Part shown: piece after piece, positions 1-10,802 of the stretch
Numbering within the stretch: position 1 is the first letter of the stretch
Layout of the letters: each line of letters begins with the position of its first letter
DNA from: Pteria penguin
Taxonomy: Eukaryota > Mollusca > Bivalvia > Pterioida > Pteriidae
Reading direction: 5' to 3'
Assembly (NCBI GenBank): GCA_035048485.1
Contig: CM068580.1
Coordinates: 41,963,585 to 42,027,584, forward strand
Length of the DNA: 64,000 bases
The notes under the pieces: model-generated
Seen by the model: the letters and a program-made list of their open reading frames with translations, nothing else
What the model was told of the DNA's origin: nothing
The model's database searches: none
Made by a program: the position numbers and the translations under genes

Positions 1-719
1 CTGGAATTGCTTTGCAATCTGGTCAAAAAGTGCCTAAACTTACAAAAAAGTAGGATCAAAGATATTAACAAAATTTTGAACAAACTACCAGGTATGCATA
101 AGATTCATGTCAGGGAAGATTGAGTTTCATGAAAAATAAAATACATCCATCAATTTCAAATTGCTTTATAAGAATTATTTACATGTACATATCATTGATA
201 TGGAAGAATACTTTGAATATTTCAAAGGAGGGGGTTAGGAGCCCAAACACACCATCCAACCAACTATCCCCACACTTTTCACCCTCTCAATCTGCATATG
301 TACATGTATCATTGTATGTACTTATTAACAATGGATTGAAATACTCAATTCAGAACCCAATCTTTTCCTCATTTTATGGGCGTTAAATATAAAATTTGAA
401 AAGGTAACTTCAAAACATGGCAGTCAAATCGAAACCCCACCTGACCATCAGACAAATCCTGTAAAATTCGCTTCAGTCCGGCAATTTTCGTATTTTCCGT
501 ACAGATTGTCGGATATCGCATACGTGACCATTTTGTTCATTACGCTTCACAACAGCATTACCGCTTTGTGCTCAGTGCATTAAGGACATCGCGTGATATA
601 TATATTCATTATGTATTTCAAACTAAAATACGTGGAGGGAGCTGTTCCAGGGGAGTCAATGAAACAAAAGAATCTAAAAATGTCAATTGAAGAGAGGGCT
701 GAAAAAAAATACGAGCAAT
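1..719. other. Left edge, no gene seen
   Basis: AT-rich sequence with scattered short frames that lack splice sites or coding character. Stretches near 470-600 are less AT-rich and could belong to the same decayed element as the following fragment, but I cannot show it. Confidence 0.4.
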
Positions 720-1020
720 CATGATGAAGAAATTTTCTTCACAAGTGGAAGGAGGGTAGCCGTGGCGCGGCGTAGGCTACATTGCGAATGACGGTACCAT
801 GTTGTGCTCCATCTGTACAACTTTTTTCGAAAAATCAGAACTATCCCATACTGGGCAAAACATGTTTATTAAAGGATGCAGTAATATGAGAGTCAGTGCA
901 GTTATTGAAATGATGAAGACATGGAGCTATTTGCCAAATTATATGTAGACAGAGATAATGATGAATTCTGTGATGACTTTAGGAAGCGAAGTGAAGTCTG
1001 GGAGGACTTGCTTATATTTT
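720..1020 (+). pseudogene. Decayed TTF-type zinc-finger fragment, hAT-transposase/ZNF862-like
   Basis: In frame from about 733 the translation has the ordered pattern of the TTF zinc finger that precedes hAT-type transposase domains: a PW motif, a Tyr, then MLCSIC, KSEL, TGQNMFIKGC and a Met/Arg-rich helix ending KTWSYL. There is an in-frame stop before PW and another at about 948-950. In a shifted frame an open stretch continues to about 1029 (ELFAKLYVDRDNDEF), so a frameshift is likely. The dimerisation and catalytic parts are absent. Read as a dead fragment of a transposon or of a transposon-derived gene. Family call rests on pattern, not on a search. Confidence 0.4.
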
Positions 1021-1209
1021 CATACACATAGAAATAAATCAAACCAGAAATGTTTCAATTTTATGGGTTTATTGCATTTTTTTTCGGTCAGGTAAAAATT
1101 CATTCGGTCAGGTATATCCTACAGACTTACCAGACCGAATGTCCTGTAAATCAAAAGCAAGTTTCGCTAAAACTGACATTGTAAAACTACACTGAATTGA
1201 TTTCAGTAA

Positions 1210-1435
1210 GCGATTCAAATTTTCACTCCTCTGAAAAATTTTAATATTGTTCTATAGTTTTATTATTGCATAACAATTGCAAAAATTCAAGAAGCATGCA
1301 TCCTTATAGTCTGGAAAAATTCCTTACACAATTTGGTTGATTTATGGACAAATATTCAATCACATACTTCCAATAAGGTGGAAAAGTGAAGTCATTCCAG
1401 TTAAATTTTATGCATTCGAAAACTATCTATTCATC
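1210..1435. repeat. MITE-like element, partial copy related to 41219-41568
   Basis: The block ATAGTTTTATTATTGCATAA, a following CAAGAAGCAT, and the right terminus ending GCATTCGAAAACTATCTATT match the element at 41219-41568 closely. The left terminal repeat is not preserved. Confidence 0.55.
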
Positions 1436-3600
1436 ATAATTCATGCATCATGATTTTCAAATTGTGATCACAGTCAATCGTATTTCATATTTGCCTCTTG
1501 AAATAAAAGTTAAAAAATTCAAGACTGAAATGATTCCCTTGTTTATGCTAAAACATCTGGGTCGAAATGGAAAAAGGCTGAAGTATCTCCAGGCCGAGGT
1601 GGAAAAAGGCCCAAGTGTCTGGCATCCATCATGAAGATGAACGAATTTAGTTTTCGATGAGTATCTGGCAGCTCAAATCTTCAATACTAGTATATAGATG
1701 ATGTTTTTTTCACACATTGAGGATTAGAAGATTTAGAGAAAAGACCAAAGCATACATATTGAACAGTTTTTCTACCACTTACAGTTTACAAATTTATGAT
1801 CTTTACCCATCGTTAGATAAGAAAGGAACTAGGATTTCGAATTTCCTCTGACACCATTATTCAATTACTTTATATACATCTAAAACAAAAATCACAATAA
1901 AACTCGTAATCAAACATTGATTTTATCGAAAATGTTATGTATAGCACAAAGATATTATCAGTAAACAGAAATTATAGCCTTTTCCTTCTTTTGTTTTGGT
2001 CGTCGGTTCTAGGAATTATTGTTTTCAATTGGATGGCTTGCATATTTGGGAGTTCTTTGTCTCAATGATATGCTGTATATGTAAATCAAAAAAGTGTACA
2101 AACCGACAACGTCTTTCACTCTCTTCAGACTGGATACATTATCACATAGTCAACCTAATGCATGAAACACAGTTGTCAACTCGAAAGTCTCGTTAAGTCA
2201 CGTGACATTTGGCTTTGCGAACTACGAGACGTGCAGAGGTGCAGGTGCGCGCTAATACAAAAATATATATAAACATTAAAGGTCTTCCCTTTATACATTC
2301 ACAAACAGAGAATAAAATCTCAAAATGAAATATAAATACACACATACGATAATTGGTGTCTGAATACTTTCCGCATTTCAAAGACATTTGTACATGTATA
2401 ATGTAGGCTACATAGAATACCCGGTAGACAACGTCCTGACAGCAGTCGGCACACAACACGTTTGGGTAATGGAGTTAATAACGCGGGTCTATCGATTCTT
2501 GTCTCAAGAATCTACAATTATTAAAGATGTGTTTTATTCATTTAAAGACAAATGCAGTTAATCAGCTTGATATGAATGCTTTCTCACGTATTTTGTTCGA
2601 CAATGATCCATCATAAATTGGTTAATGAGAGATCCAGTTTTCAAAAAGATAGGTATTCAGCAAGTATATTTGAAATGACATAGTCTCTATATTCAATAGG
2701 CAGTATTTGTATTATATATATATACATATATTATCTTTCAATGAATCTATCTATCAATCAAACATTCAAAAAAATTATCATGCAGACTGGTTAAATTCTA
2801 TTTTAATTCATTGCTGAACAGCAGAATTTGAAATTATGACTTAATTATTTTCTCAATTTATAGCGCCGGACCCGAATGAGATTAAAATGAATAGAAAATA
2901 GTTATACTTCAACCTAAACAATAAGGGCGTGCAGATAATAGTCCAATTCGCCGAGGTAGCCTTTAACTAGCTTCATTTTCGTTTGTTAGGCAATATAGGC
3001 TCATATCAAATTACTAATATTACGACTGCAAATTGCTATTCCCCAGCTTCCATCCGTCTTTGAAACAGATCGAACAGAAATATGTTGAACTGCTGGTCCC
3101 TGAGTGTAATCACAAGCCCCAGTTTTCAGTGCTTCTGTACGGACTCAAAATATATACTTCAAATTTAGGGAGCAACTATGCGATTTTTATAGGGGGGGGG
3201 GGGACTTTTGTGAGCCGATTTGTGTGTGCGTTTTTTGCCTATTTTTCAGGACCGGAATTGTTTTTTATATTCAGAGCTGAATTATTGATATTTTCACAAC
3301 TTATCCATGAAATTTAGCGTCCGTAGGGGAGTGGAGGGAATGCAGAAGTACGGAAAAAATTTCGATTGCCCTTTTAGTATAAACCAAACACACCTATATT
3401 GGGAGCCAGATTTTTTATCTATTTATTTATTTTATTATTATTATTATTGTTTTTTTTTTTTTTTTGGTAAATTCTCCCCACCCCCTAAAATCAAATGGTT
3501 GTTCCCTTACTGTGACAAAAGTTTATAATTTATTATAAAACTAAGAACTCATGCAAATCTCTGTCCTTAGAATGGTTCTTTGGTGATTGCTTTTAGGTCA
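1436..3600. other. Non-genic AT-rich stretch
   Basis: No exon set or conserved domain found on either strand. It holds one GTCACGTGAC palindrome (2197-2206), a (TA)-rich tract near 2715-2730, a G run (3191-3202), a TTA-rich/poly-T tract (3418-3465) and, at about 3475-3515, a segment similar to 5100-5140 (CCCCT, AATCAAATG, GTCCCTTA-like), probably a shared dispersed repeat. Confidence 0.4.
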
Positions 3601-3810
3601 GTCTAGTAATTTTTAGCTCTAGAAATATTCTAGTCCGAAATGTCAGACCCAATCATAAGACTTGGTGGCGCCAAGTTGGTGATCGGGTCTGACATTTCGT
3701 ATTACATGTATTCATACTTCGGATTTTCACTGTTCGGTTTTGAACATCGCTGAAGAGACATAAGTTGTCGAAACTGAATGCATATATGGCGCATCAGTTA
3801 ATGTATGTAT
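3600..3810. repeat. Dispersed-repeat candidate with strong hairpin
   Basis: Arms CGAAATGTCAGACCC (3636-3650) and GGGTCTGACATTTCG (3685-3699) are perfect 15-bp inverted copies; between them lies a second dyad ACTTGG/CCAAGT around the palindrome TGGCGCCA (3666-3673). Downstream, CTGAAGAGACATAAGTTGTC followed by GAAAC (about 3750-3774) and a later ATGGCGCA resemble a motif common in bivalve dispersed repeats (recalled, not searched). Confidence 0.5.
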
Positions 3811-4141
3811 ATATCTCCTTATATTTATTCGTAAACAGATCGTAAATTTGTCTCCTTAATTTACAACTTAAATTTGGAAATATAAGAATAGAAACTCTAT
3901 CATGAAAGCAAGTAAACACAATTAATGTATTGTTGTCGAGTATGTGCGATTTGATGAAAGTTATTTGGCAAAGCGTGTCCCTGATGGAATAAATAGATGA
4001 TTCGGATTGGAATGAATAATCCAGTCTCTGGTCGCTCCTGTAGCTATGGTATGCGGTATAAGCAGGCTGGATTCAGATGGAAATGTAAACTGTTACGAGA
4101 TGATCCATGATTACACAATTTAGCCAATAAGGGGACGATAC

Positions 4142-4300
4142 AATGGCGGATCCAGGATTTCCGAAAGGGGGGGGGGGGGGGCAAATGAGTATTAGCCAAA
4201 CTTCTCACCAATTTTGGTGCAAAATCTGGATTTTTACTAGTAAATATGTGACCAAAAGGGGGGGGGCGGGGCGGGCCCCCGCTCCTTCTAAATCCGCCAC
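4142..4300. repeat. Short foldback element with TGGCGGAT termini and G-runs
   Basis: Begins TGGCGGATCCAGGATTT and ends AATCCGCCA, so the outer 8-10 bp are inverted repeats. Inside are a 15-G run (4167-4181) and a second G-rich tract (4258-4272). Related sequences sit at 7931-8122 and 32347 onward. Non-coding, MITE-like. Confidence 0.55.
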
Positions 4301-6233
4301 AATATTTTGACTTTTAGAGATGCATATACAACACATGTCTCTCGATCAACTAAACTATCAACGATGTCACATTTTTCGAGACCCGCATTGTACGCCAAGT
4401 ATAAAGAGGACTAAACGTTTTGTGTTTAAAAAAGAACAGTTTACTATATATATTTAAAAACAAAACAAAACAAAACAAAAATCCTGAAGACCGAAGACCA
4501 AAATTAGATTTCATCTATTTAAAAATATGTGAGGCTTTATTCTACAACAAATACATGAAGAAATTTTCCATTGACATGCATCGTAAAATGGAGTTTTAGA
4601 TGACTACGTAATTTGTATTCCATTCATATTAAAATATACGTTTCATTAATTTGAGACACACTTAAATAAAATACAAGAGGTAGAAGGCTCACATTCGACA
4701 TGCTTATTATTGAAAATAATGATGCTGCTCTTCAAATGTGTGACCTTGATTCACTTCCTTCATGAAAACAACCACCAACATGAGCTTAGTATTTCACAAG
4801 CATATTTTGATCATATCTGAAAAAAAAATTGTAGTACCAGGCTTTTAATAAAATCATCAACAAAACAGTAAACATGCTTGCTTTTTAGATCACCGCGGAG
4901 AAATGTTGCATTTTAACAGTAGTATCATTTATAATTATAGCATTACCAACATTGCACGAATTGTAGCAATTCGTCGTCAATAAATAAGTCACGACAGCAG
5001 CGGCAATAATAAAGACAATGCATAATCTAGCTAAAAGCATCACGAAAATAAATATGTGAAAGGTTTGCTAGAAAATTAATCTGATTCAACCATCTTGCCA
5101 GCTCTCCCCTCCCCTCAATATCAAATGACCGTCCCTTAAGAGACGTGTAACCACTGGACTCTGTGTTGATACATCTAAACATTGAAAAAAAAATGGTTAA
5201 ACTTTGCCAACTCATTATGTATGACGATGTCGTTATTCTGTCTATGAATAGCTCCAGCTACCTAACATATCTCATGTTACATTCCCGAAAGTACAAGATT
5301 TACGATTACTTCCAAGCACGAATTGAATGCATGTATATGTTTATGTAAAAGTAAGGAAGTAACATACAAGCTCCTAGAAATGAAAGACCAAAGTTACACG
5401 GCACACCTGTTTAATACATCATTAGACTAAAAGTAGTCAAATATCGCTAGTTGAAATACTCGATAACTACACCCCAACTCACCCAAACTAAAACAAAGCT
5501 GGATTATCAAAGGGAGACAAAATCAAGAACCTAAAACGAATAAGCTTCTCCTGTCGAATAACCACGTCCGTTTTGATTGTTTTGTTTTTGTTTCGTTGGT
5601 TTTTTTATTTTGTTTTAGTCAAATTACGACGTAAGTATATGAATATAATTATGAAACGAGCACAAACAAATGTTAATTAGTATAGATGGAACCATGATAA
5701 AATAAGTAAAATTATAGGGAAGTGCGATATCTTACGCTCCCTAAATCCTCGGGATACCGGACCAATCTAAGTAAGCCCCATACACTACATCGTTCTTATA
5801 GGTGGGTTGAGTTTAGCAATTCACAGAACACATTAAGTATGTGTAGCAAATGTCAAACTAAATGATAAATGCCAGAGGAACCTTACGAGGTTATATTATC
5901 AGACTACGAGCAGGGAACAGAAAGGGGTGGGGGCAGTATGTAGACCTCGCTTTCGATCCTATAAAGTCTCGGGTTGTGGTGATTAAAATTAATGCCCCAA
6001 AAATCTCGAAGTGCGGGAGTAGCTATACATTAGTCTATCGCTGGGGTTTTGGGTTGTAATTTGTGTGGCTGGCGAGGCGGGATGCGTGCGTCTGTTTGCA
6101 AGGGAATGTGTTTTGCCGTTCTAGCCCCTTCCAGTATACTTATATTGTATAAAACAAACTCTCAAATCAAACACCGTGTTTACTTTTATCGAACAGATGA
6201 ACAAAGTTTTTTGGTTTGGTTTCGTTTGTATGC

Positions 6234-6268
<35 letters not shown>

Positions 6269-7930
6269 TGTCTAGCGGCATCTCCGCCAATTACACACAT
6301 CACGCAGAAAGAACTTTTTTTTAAACAAAAGAATTGAACTAATGAAACTTGATTTTCTTATGATTTAAAAAATAACCACCCGTTGCATATATACACCTTT
6401 GTCAAAGGGTCGGAGAGCCTCAAGACCGTTTGGAGCAGTGGCCTAAAGGTTCTTGAACATAAAAGATCTCGTTTCGGATGGAATCGTTGTATAGGTAAAA
6501 TTATAAGACCATGCATTAGACTGATGTCGTCATCATACAAGTCAAATTACCGTAATATAGAGTAAAATTAATAAACTAACTAGCTAAATATATAATTAAC
6601 TCACTGAATCTGGGGTATTAGGTGAGTATTGGATTAAGGTAAAGTTATAAGTAGTCTTGTAGTGGTACATGGATGAAACAGTGCACAATTTAGAGGAAAT
6701 AAATTCTTCGATAAAAATGGTCCTGCATTTTTTTTTTTGTCCTTGGAAAGATTTTTGTTGTATTGTTGGAAAGAAATACACAGTGAACCTAGTTTTTATG
6801 CACATATTCTAAATATGCTGATGTCAGATTACCCCGTTAAAAAGGGGAAATAATGATGACGAAAGAGACATATGCGTTTGAAATCTTTATTTTTTTTTCC
6901 ATTTTCTATGTTCCCAACTACGTTTGAAAATTCGTTACTACTAAGATTTTGGTAACATCAAACAATTATTTAAAATATCAGCAAGTAGACACAACACTGA
7001 TTCGATGATAAAATACATGCGGTAAATATGTCAGTGCACACGTATGTGGTATGGACAAAAGATAGGCATAGTCTAAGATCAACAGCACTAGTCAACCCTT
7101 CTTCTATATCATGGTCGTGTATTAAAAACATAAAAAAGAAAATAAGTCTTGAAAATGAAAATTGTTCATTCACATAGTTTGTAAATTTCAAATCATTTAC
7201 TGCGAGCAAGAATTGTAGTAAAACATCAAAATGAAAGGGAAATCAATGTTTGAATGTCAAAATACATCCATATTAAAAACTACAACAATCTATCAAACTA
7301 AAGCGTGACAGACAAACCAAAAACTAAACGTTAGTTATGTTCTTTAGTTAAATACATGTACATATAAAACAAACTAGAAACAAATGTCACGTGACATGAT
7401 TACAGAATAAAAAAATGTCATCATGTCATCATGCCCTTAAATTCCTCCCGAAAGGTTCTTTATACTAAAACACATTATCAAGTAATGGACAATAACTGTG
7501 TGAAACATGGTCATACAGTTTAAAGGACTCTCTACTATATCATTATGACCTTGACATCTAAGACATTAACTGGGCTATGTGAAACAATCTCTGAAGCATG
7601 AATGAAAATCACAACAATAAAAAAAGGTAGGACAAAACCATTTTGGTATACCCCGTTTCTGCAGTCCTGACATACGATGTTACAAGTAACTTGATTTAAG
7701 GTCCTCTCACTGAGGTAATGCATAAGGAACCATACTATGTAAATACAATTACTATAGGATTTCAGAATACTCTATTACTGTATATTTGGCGTCACTAAGA
7801 CACATGTATAACCATGCCACACCCTCTAATAATAAGCAATAACCCACATGTATAGAGCAAAACTCAATGACACAGAAGAATGAAGATTGGGAGGTCATTC
7901 CAGAATGCCATAAATTTTCATTGTTCATTA
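4301..7930. other. Non-genic stretch with microsatellites and SINE-like scraps
   Basis: Holds a (TTTA)n microsatellite at 6233-6269 (about nine units), a segment near 5095-5165 whose minus strand reads AGTCCAGTGGTTACACGTCT (tRNA A-box-like, perhaps SINE-derived), and a GTCACGTGAC palindrome at 7386-7395. No gene is supported. Confidence 0.4.
6233..6269. repeat. (TTTA)n microsatellite
   Basis: About nine uninterrupted tetranucleotide units. Confidence 0.9.
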
Positions 7931-8122
7931 GCAGATTTAGAGGGGGGTTGCACACATTCCCCGCCCCACCTTTGGTCGGAAAATTTTACCAAAAAAAAAA
8001 GTTGTTTTCAACCCTTTTAGGGCTGCAACCCCCCCCCCCCAACCGCTCTTTCCAGACCAATTGTGCAACACTTTTGTCATGGGAGACTGCAACCCTCCCT
8101 CTCAAAAATTTCTAGATCCGCC
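7931..8122. repeat. Foldback element, TGGCGGAT-family relative
   Basis: Left end GCAGATTTAGAGGGGGG and right end TCTAGATCCGCC are imperfect inverted copies (GGCGGATCTAGA against AGCAGATTTAGA). The inside has poly-A and poly-C tracts. Same style as the element at 4142-4300. Confidence 0.45.
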
Positions 8123-8315
8123 TATGTTGTTAATGGTATCAATGCATAGACAGAGTTTGTCCAATCAAATACTGATTCATCATGAGCTCCTCAGTCCACA
8201 TTATTATCTACATCTGGGCTATTTAAACATTAATGGTATCTTCAAATCTTCAGTAAAGTGATCATTGGGGACTGAAGCTCACGATGAATACTGACTAGAA
8301 TTTGACCAAACCATG

Positions 8316-8930
8316 TTCAACAATATATACATCTTCATCTATCATGCCTACTAACATCCTATAGTCTTAATCTTCATTCAATACCAACAATATACACATC
8401 TTCATCTATCATGTCTACTAACAACCTACAGTCTTAATCTTCATTCTATACCAACAATATACACATCTTCATCTATCATGCCTACTAACAACCTACAGTC
8501 TTAATCTTCATTCTATACCAACAATATACACATCTTCATCTATCATGCCTACTAACATCCTACAGTCTTAATCTTCATTCAGTACCCACAATATACACAT
8601 CTTCATCTATCATGCCTACTAACAACCTAGTCTTAATCTTCATTCAATACCAACAATATACACATCTTCATCTATCATGCCTACTAACAACCTACAGTCT
8701 TAATCTTCATTCAATACCAACAATATACACATCTTCATCTATCATGCCTACTAACAACCTACAGTCTTAATCTTCATTCAGTACCCACAATATACACATC
8801 TTCATCTATCATGCCTACTAACAACCTACAGTCTTAATCTTCATTCAGTACCAATAATATACACATCTTCATCTATCATGCTTACTAACATCCTATAGTC
8901 TTAATCTTCATTCAATACCAATAATATATT
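8316..8930. repeat. 67-bp minisatellite, about nine copies
   Basis: The word ACACATCTTCATCTATCATG recurs at 8394, 8461, 8528, 8595, 8659, 8727, 8794 and 8861, spaced by 67 bp except for one 64-bp unit that lost ACA. Copies differ by a few bases (CAATACC, CAGTACC, CTATACC). No spacer variation, so not CRISPR-like. Confidence 0.95.
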
Positions 8931-9885
8931 AGGCATAATACATCATCATTAATTAAAATCCCATTTATAATTTGTTTCGATATGAAACTCTACTGGCACA
9001 GCTGAACGAATACATTACACAAATATTATTTCAACTGTTGCAATGTAATAAGATGATAATAATTGACAATTTTGGCACTACATTGTTTCTTATGTATGCT
9101 ATTAAAATACTTCACTACATATCCATTTCCATTGAAAATAATAAAAAAAAATCTGAAAATTTTACAAAAGTCCTGATGAATAGAAGATTCAGTAAATACA
9201 GATTTTATTCGTACATAATTCATATCAAACACATGTTCATCATACATAAACAATATATAACATGTACCAGAGATAATAAATTCGTTGAATTCAGAATGCA
9301 TTCCAGCATTCTATAATCATGTACATATTCAGATTCAATTGTTATACGTTTACATGTTCAGAATTTGAGCAAATGGACGGACCAGAGAATATATCACAGT
9401 TATCTGTAGGGCACATATTATCACAGTACTGATATAAAAAATCCAATATAAAAGTATTGGAAATAAGACAGAAATTGGTTGATCACCTATATCTTATCAA
9501 CTAAGTTCATATTAATGTTCTGTTTTGAATTAGACCACATTCAAAGTTTCATGTTTTTCATTATTATAGACATAACCATTTTTTCATAACTGAGAATTTC
9601 ATATTGTGTGAATTATAAACAATAATTTTTCATATTTATTCAGGTATTTTATGTGGTTTTAAAGTCTACATTTAATGAGAATACTAATATTATAGATATA
9701 AAAAATCTTGAACATCATCTGACAGAAAATCACTAAATCTATTGTAGGTATTTTCATCCAGTCTTTAAATATATTCAGTAACTGATTTTCATAACCTTTT
9801 CAGCACTGTTTCATTTTTTAACTGAAAATTATGAAATGTTACTTCACATGGTTTAGGTTTAATATTCAGCAGAACTTGTATTGAG
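8931..9885. other. Non-genic AT-rich stretch
   Basis: Two overlapping frames of about 90-114 codons on opposite strands (8972-9316) are compositional; neither has splice sites or a recognisable domain. Nothing else seen. Confidence 0.4.
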
Positions 9886-10490
9886 ATAAATCATGAGATA
9901 AAAACTCTAGAAGGTGAGAGACCCATCATGAGATACTTATTCTATAATGTCAGATATCCATTATGAAGAACTTCTTTGATAATGCAAAATATCGATCATG
10001 AGATACTTTTCTTATACATGTAATGTGAGATAAGCATTATGAGATACTTATTATATAAGTTGAGAAAACCCATCATGAGATAATTATCTTATTTAAATTT
10101 ACTGTATGAGATACCCATTGTGAGATATCATTCTGTAATGTAAGAGACCCATCATGAGATACCTATTTAATACATGAGATAACCATCATGAGATACCTAT
10201 CATGAGATACCTATCTTATTATATGAGATACCCATCATGACATACTTATCTTATGACATGAGGTACCCATCATGAGATACTTATCTTATGACATGAGGTA
10301 CCCATCATGAGATACTTATCGTATTATATGAGATACCCTTAAGAGATACTTATTCCATAATGTGAGAGACCCATCATGAGATACCTTTTTTATTACATGA
10401 GACACCAATGATGAGATAATTATTTTATTATGTGAAATACCCATTTTTAGACACTATTCTGTAATGTGAGATACTATCATGAGATACTTA
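9886..10490. repeat. Degenerate 35-bp tandem repeat, about 17 units
   Basis: CATCATGAGATACTTATCTT-type units repeat at exactly 35 bp in the best part (10233, 10268, 10303) and are more diverged on both sides. It lies about 160 bp beyond the polyadenylation signal of the LRR gene. Confidence 0.85.
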
Positions 10491-10653
10491 AAAAACTGTG
10501 TTGAAGGACCCATGTCATGAATTCTATGTTGTTAGATTGTATCAAATAAGAGCTAAACCCTGTTATATAAGGCTACTGCCATGGGAGAATATTTTGTGAT
10601 GGAGAACTGCTGTGTAAGATCTATCCTGTGTCTGAAGCAATTATGGGTGCCCA

Positions 10654-10659
10654 TTTATT
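10654..10659 (-). terminator. Polyadenylation signal AATAAA of the LRR gene
   Basis: TTTATT on the plus strand reads AATAAA on the minus strand about 145 nt after the stop codon of exon 32, a normal 3' UTR length. Cleavage would fall near 10.63-10.64 kb. No transcript evidence is available. Confidence 0.5.
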
Positions 10660-10802
10660 TCCTTACAAGGAAACTGGCACAAAAGAGAAATTATCTGAAG
10701 AACATATGATCAACCAGGCAATCTTAGAATACAGATTCTACTGAGCCTATTCATACAACAGCCATAAAGATAATTACTGATAGTTTTGAAATGTAAATGT
10801 TA

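Noticed and set aside
8316..8930. CRISPR-like regular array
   Set aside because: Units are contiguous copies with no unique spacers, in a eukaryotic context.
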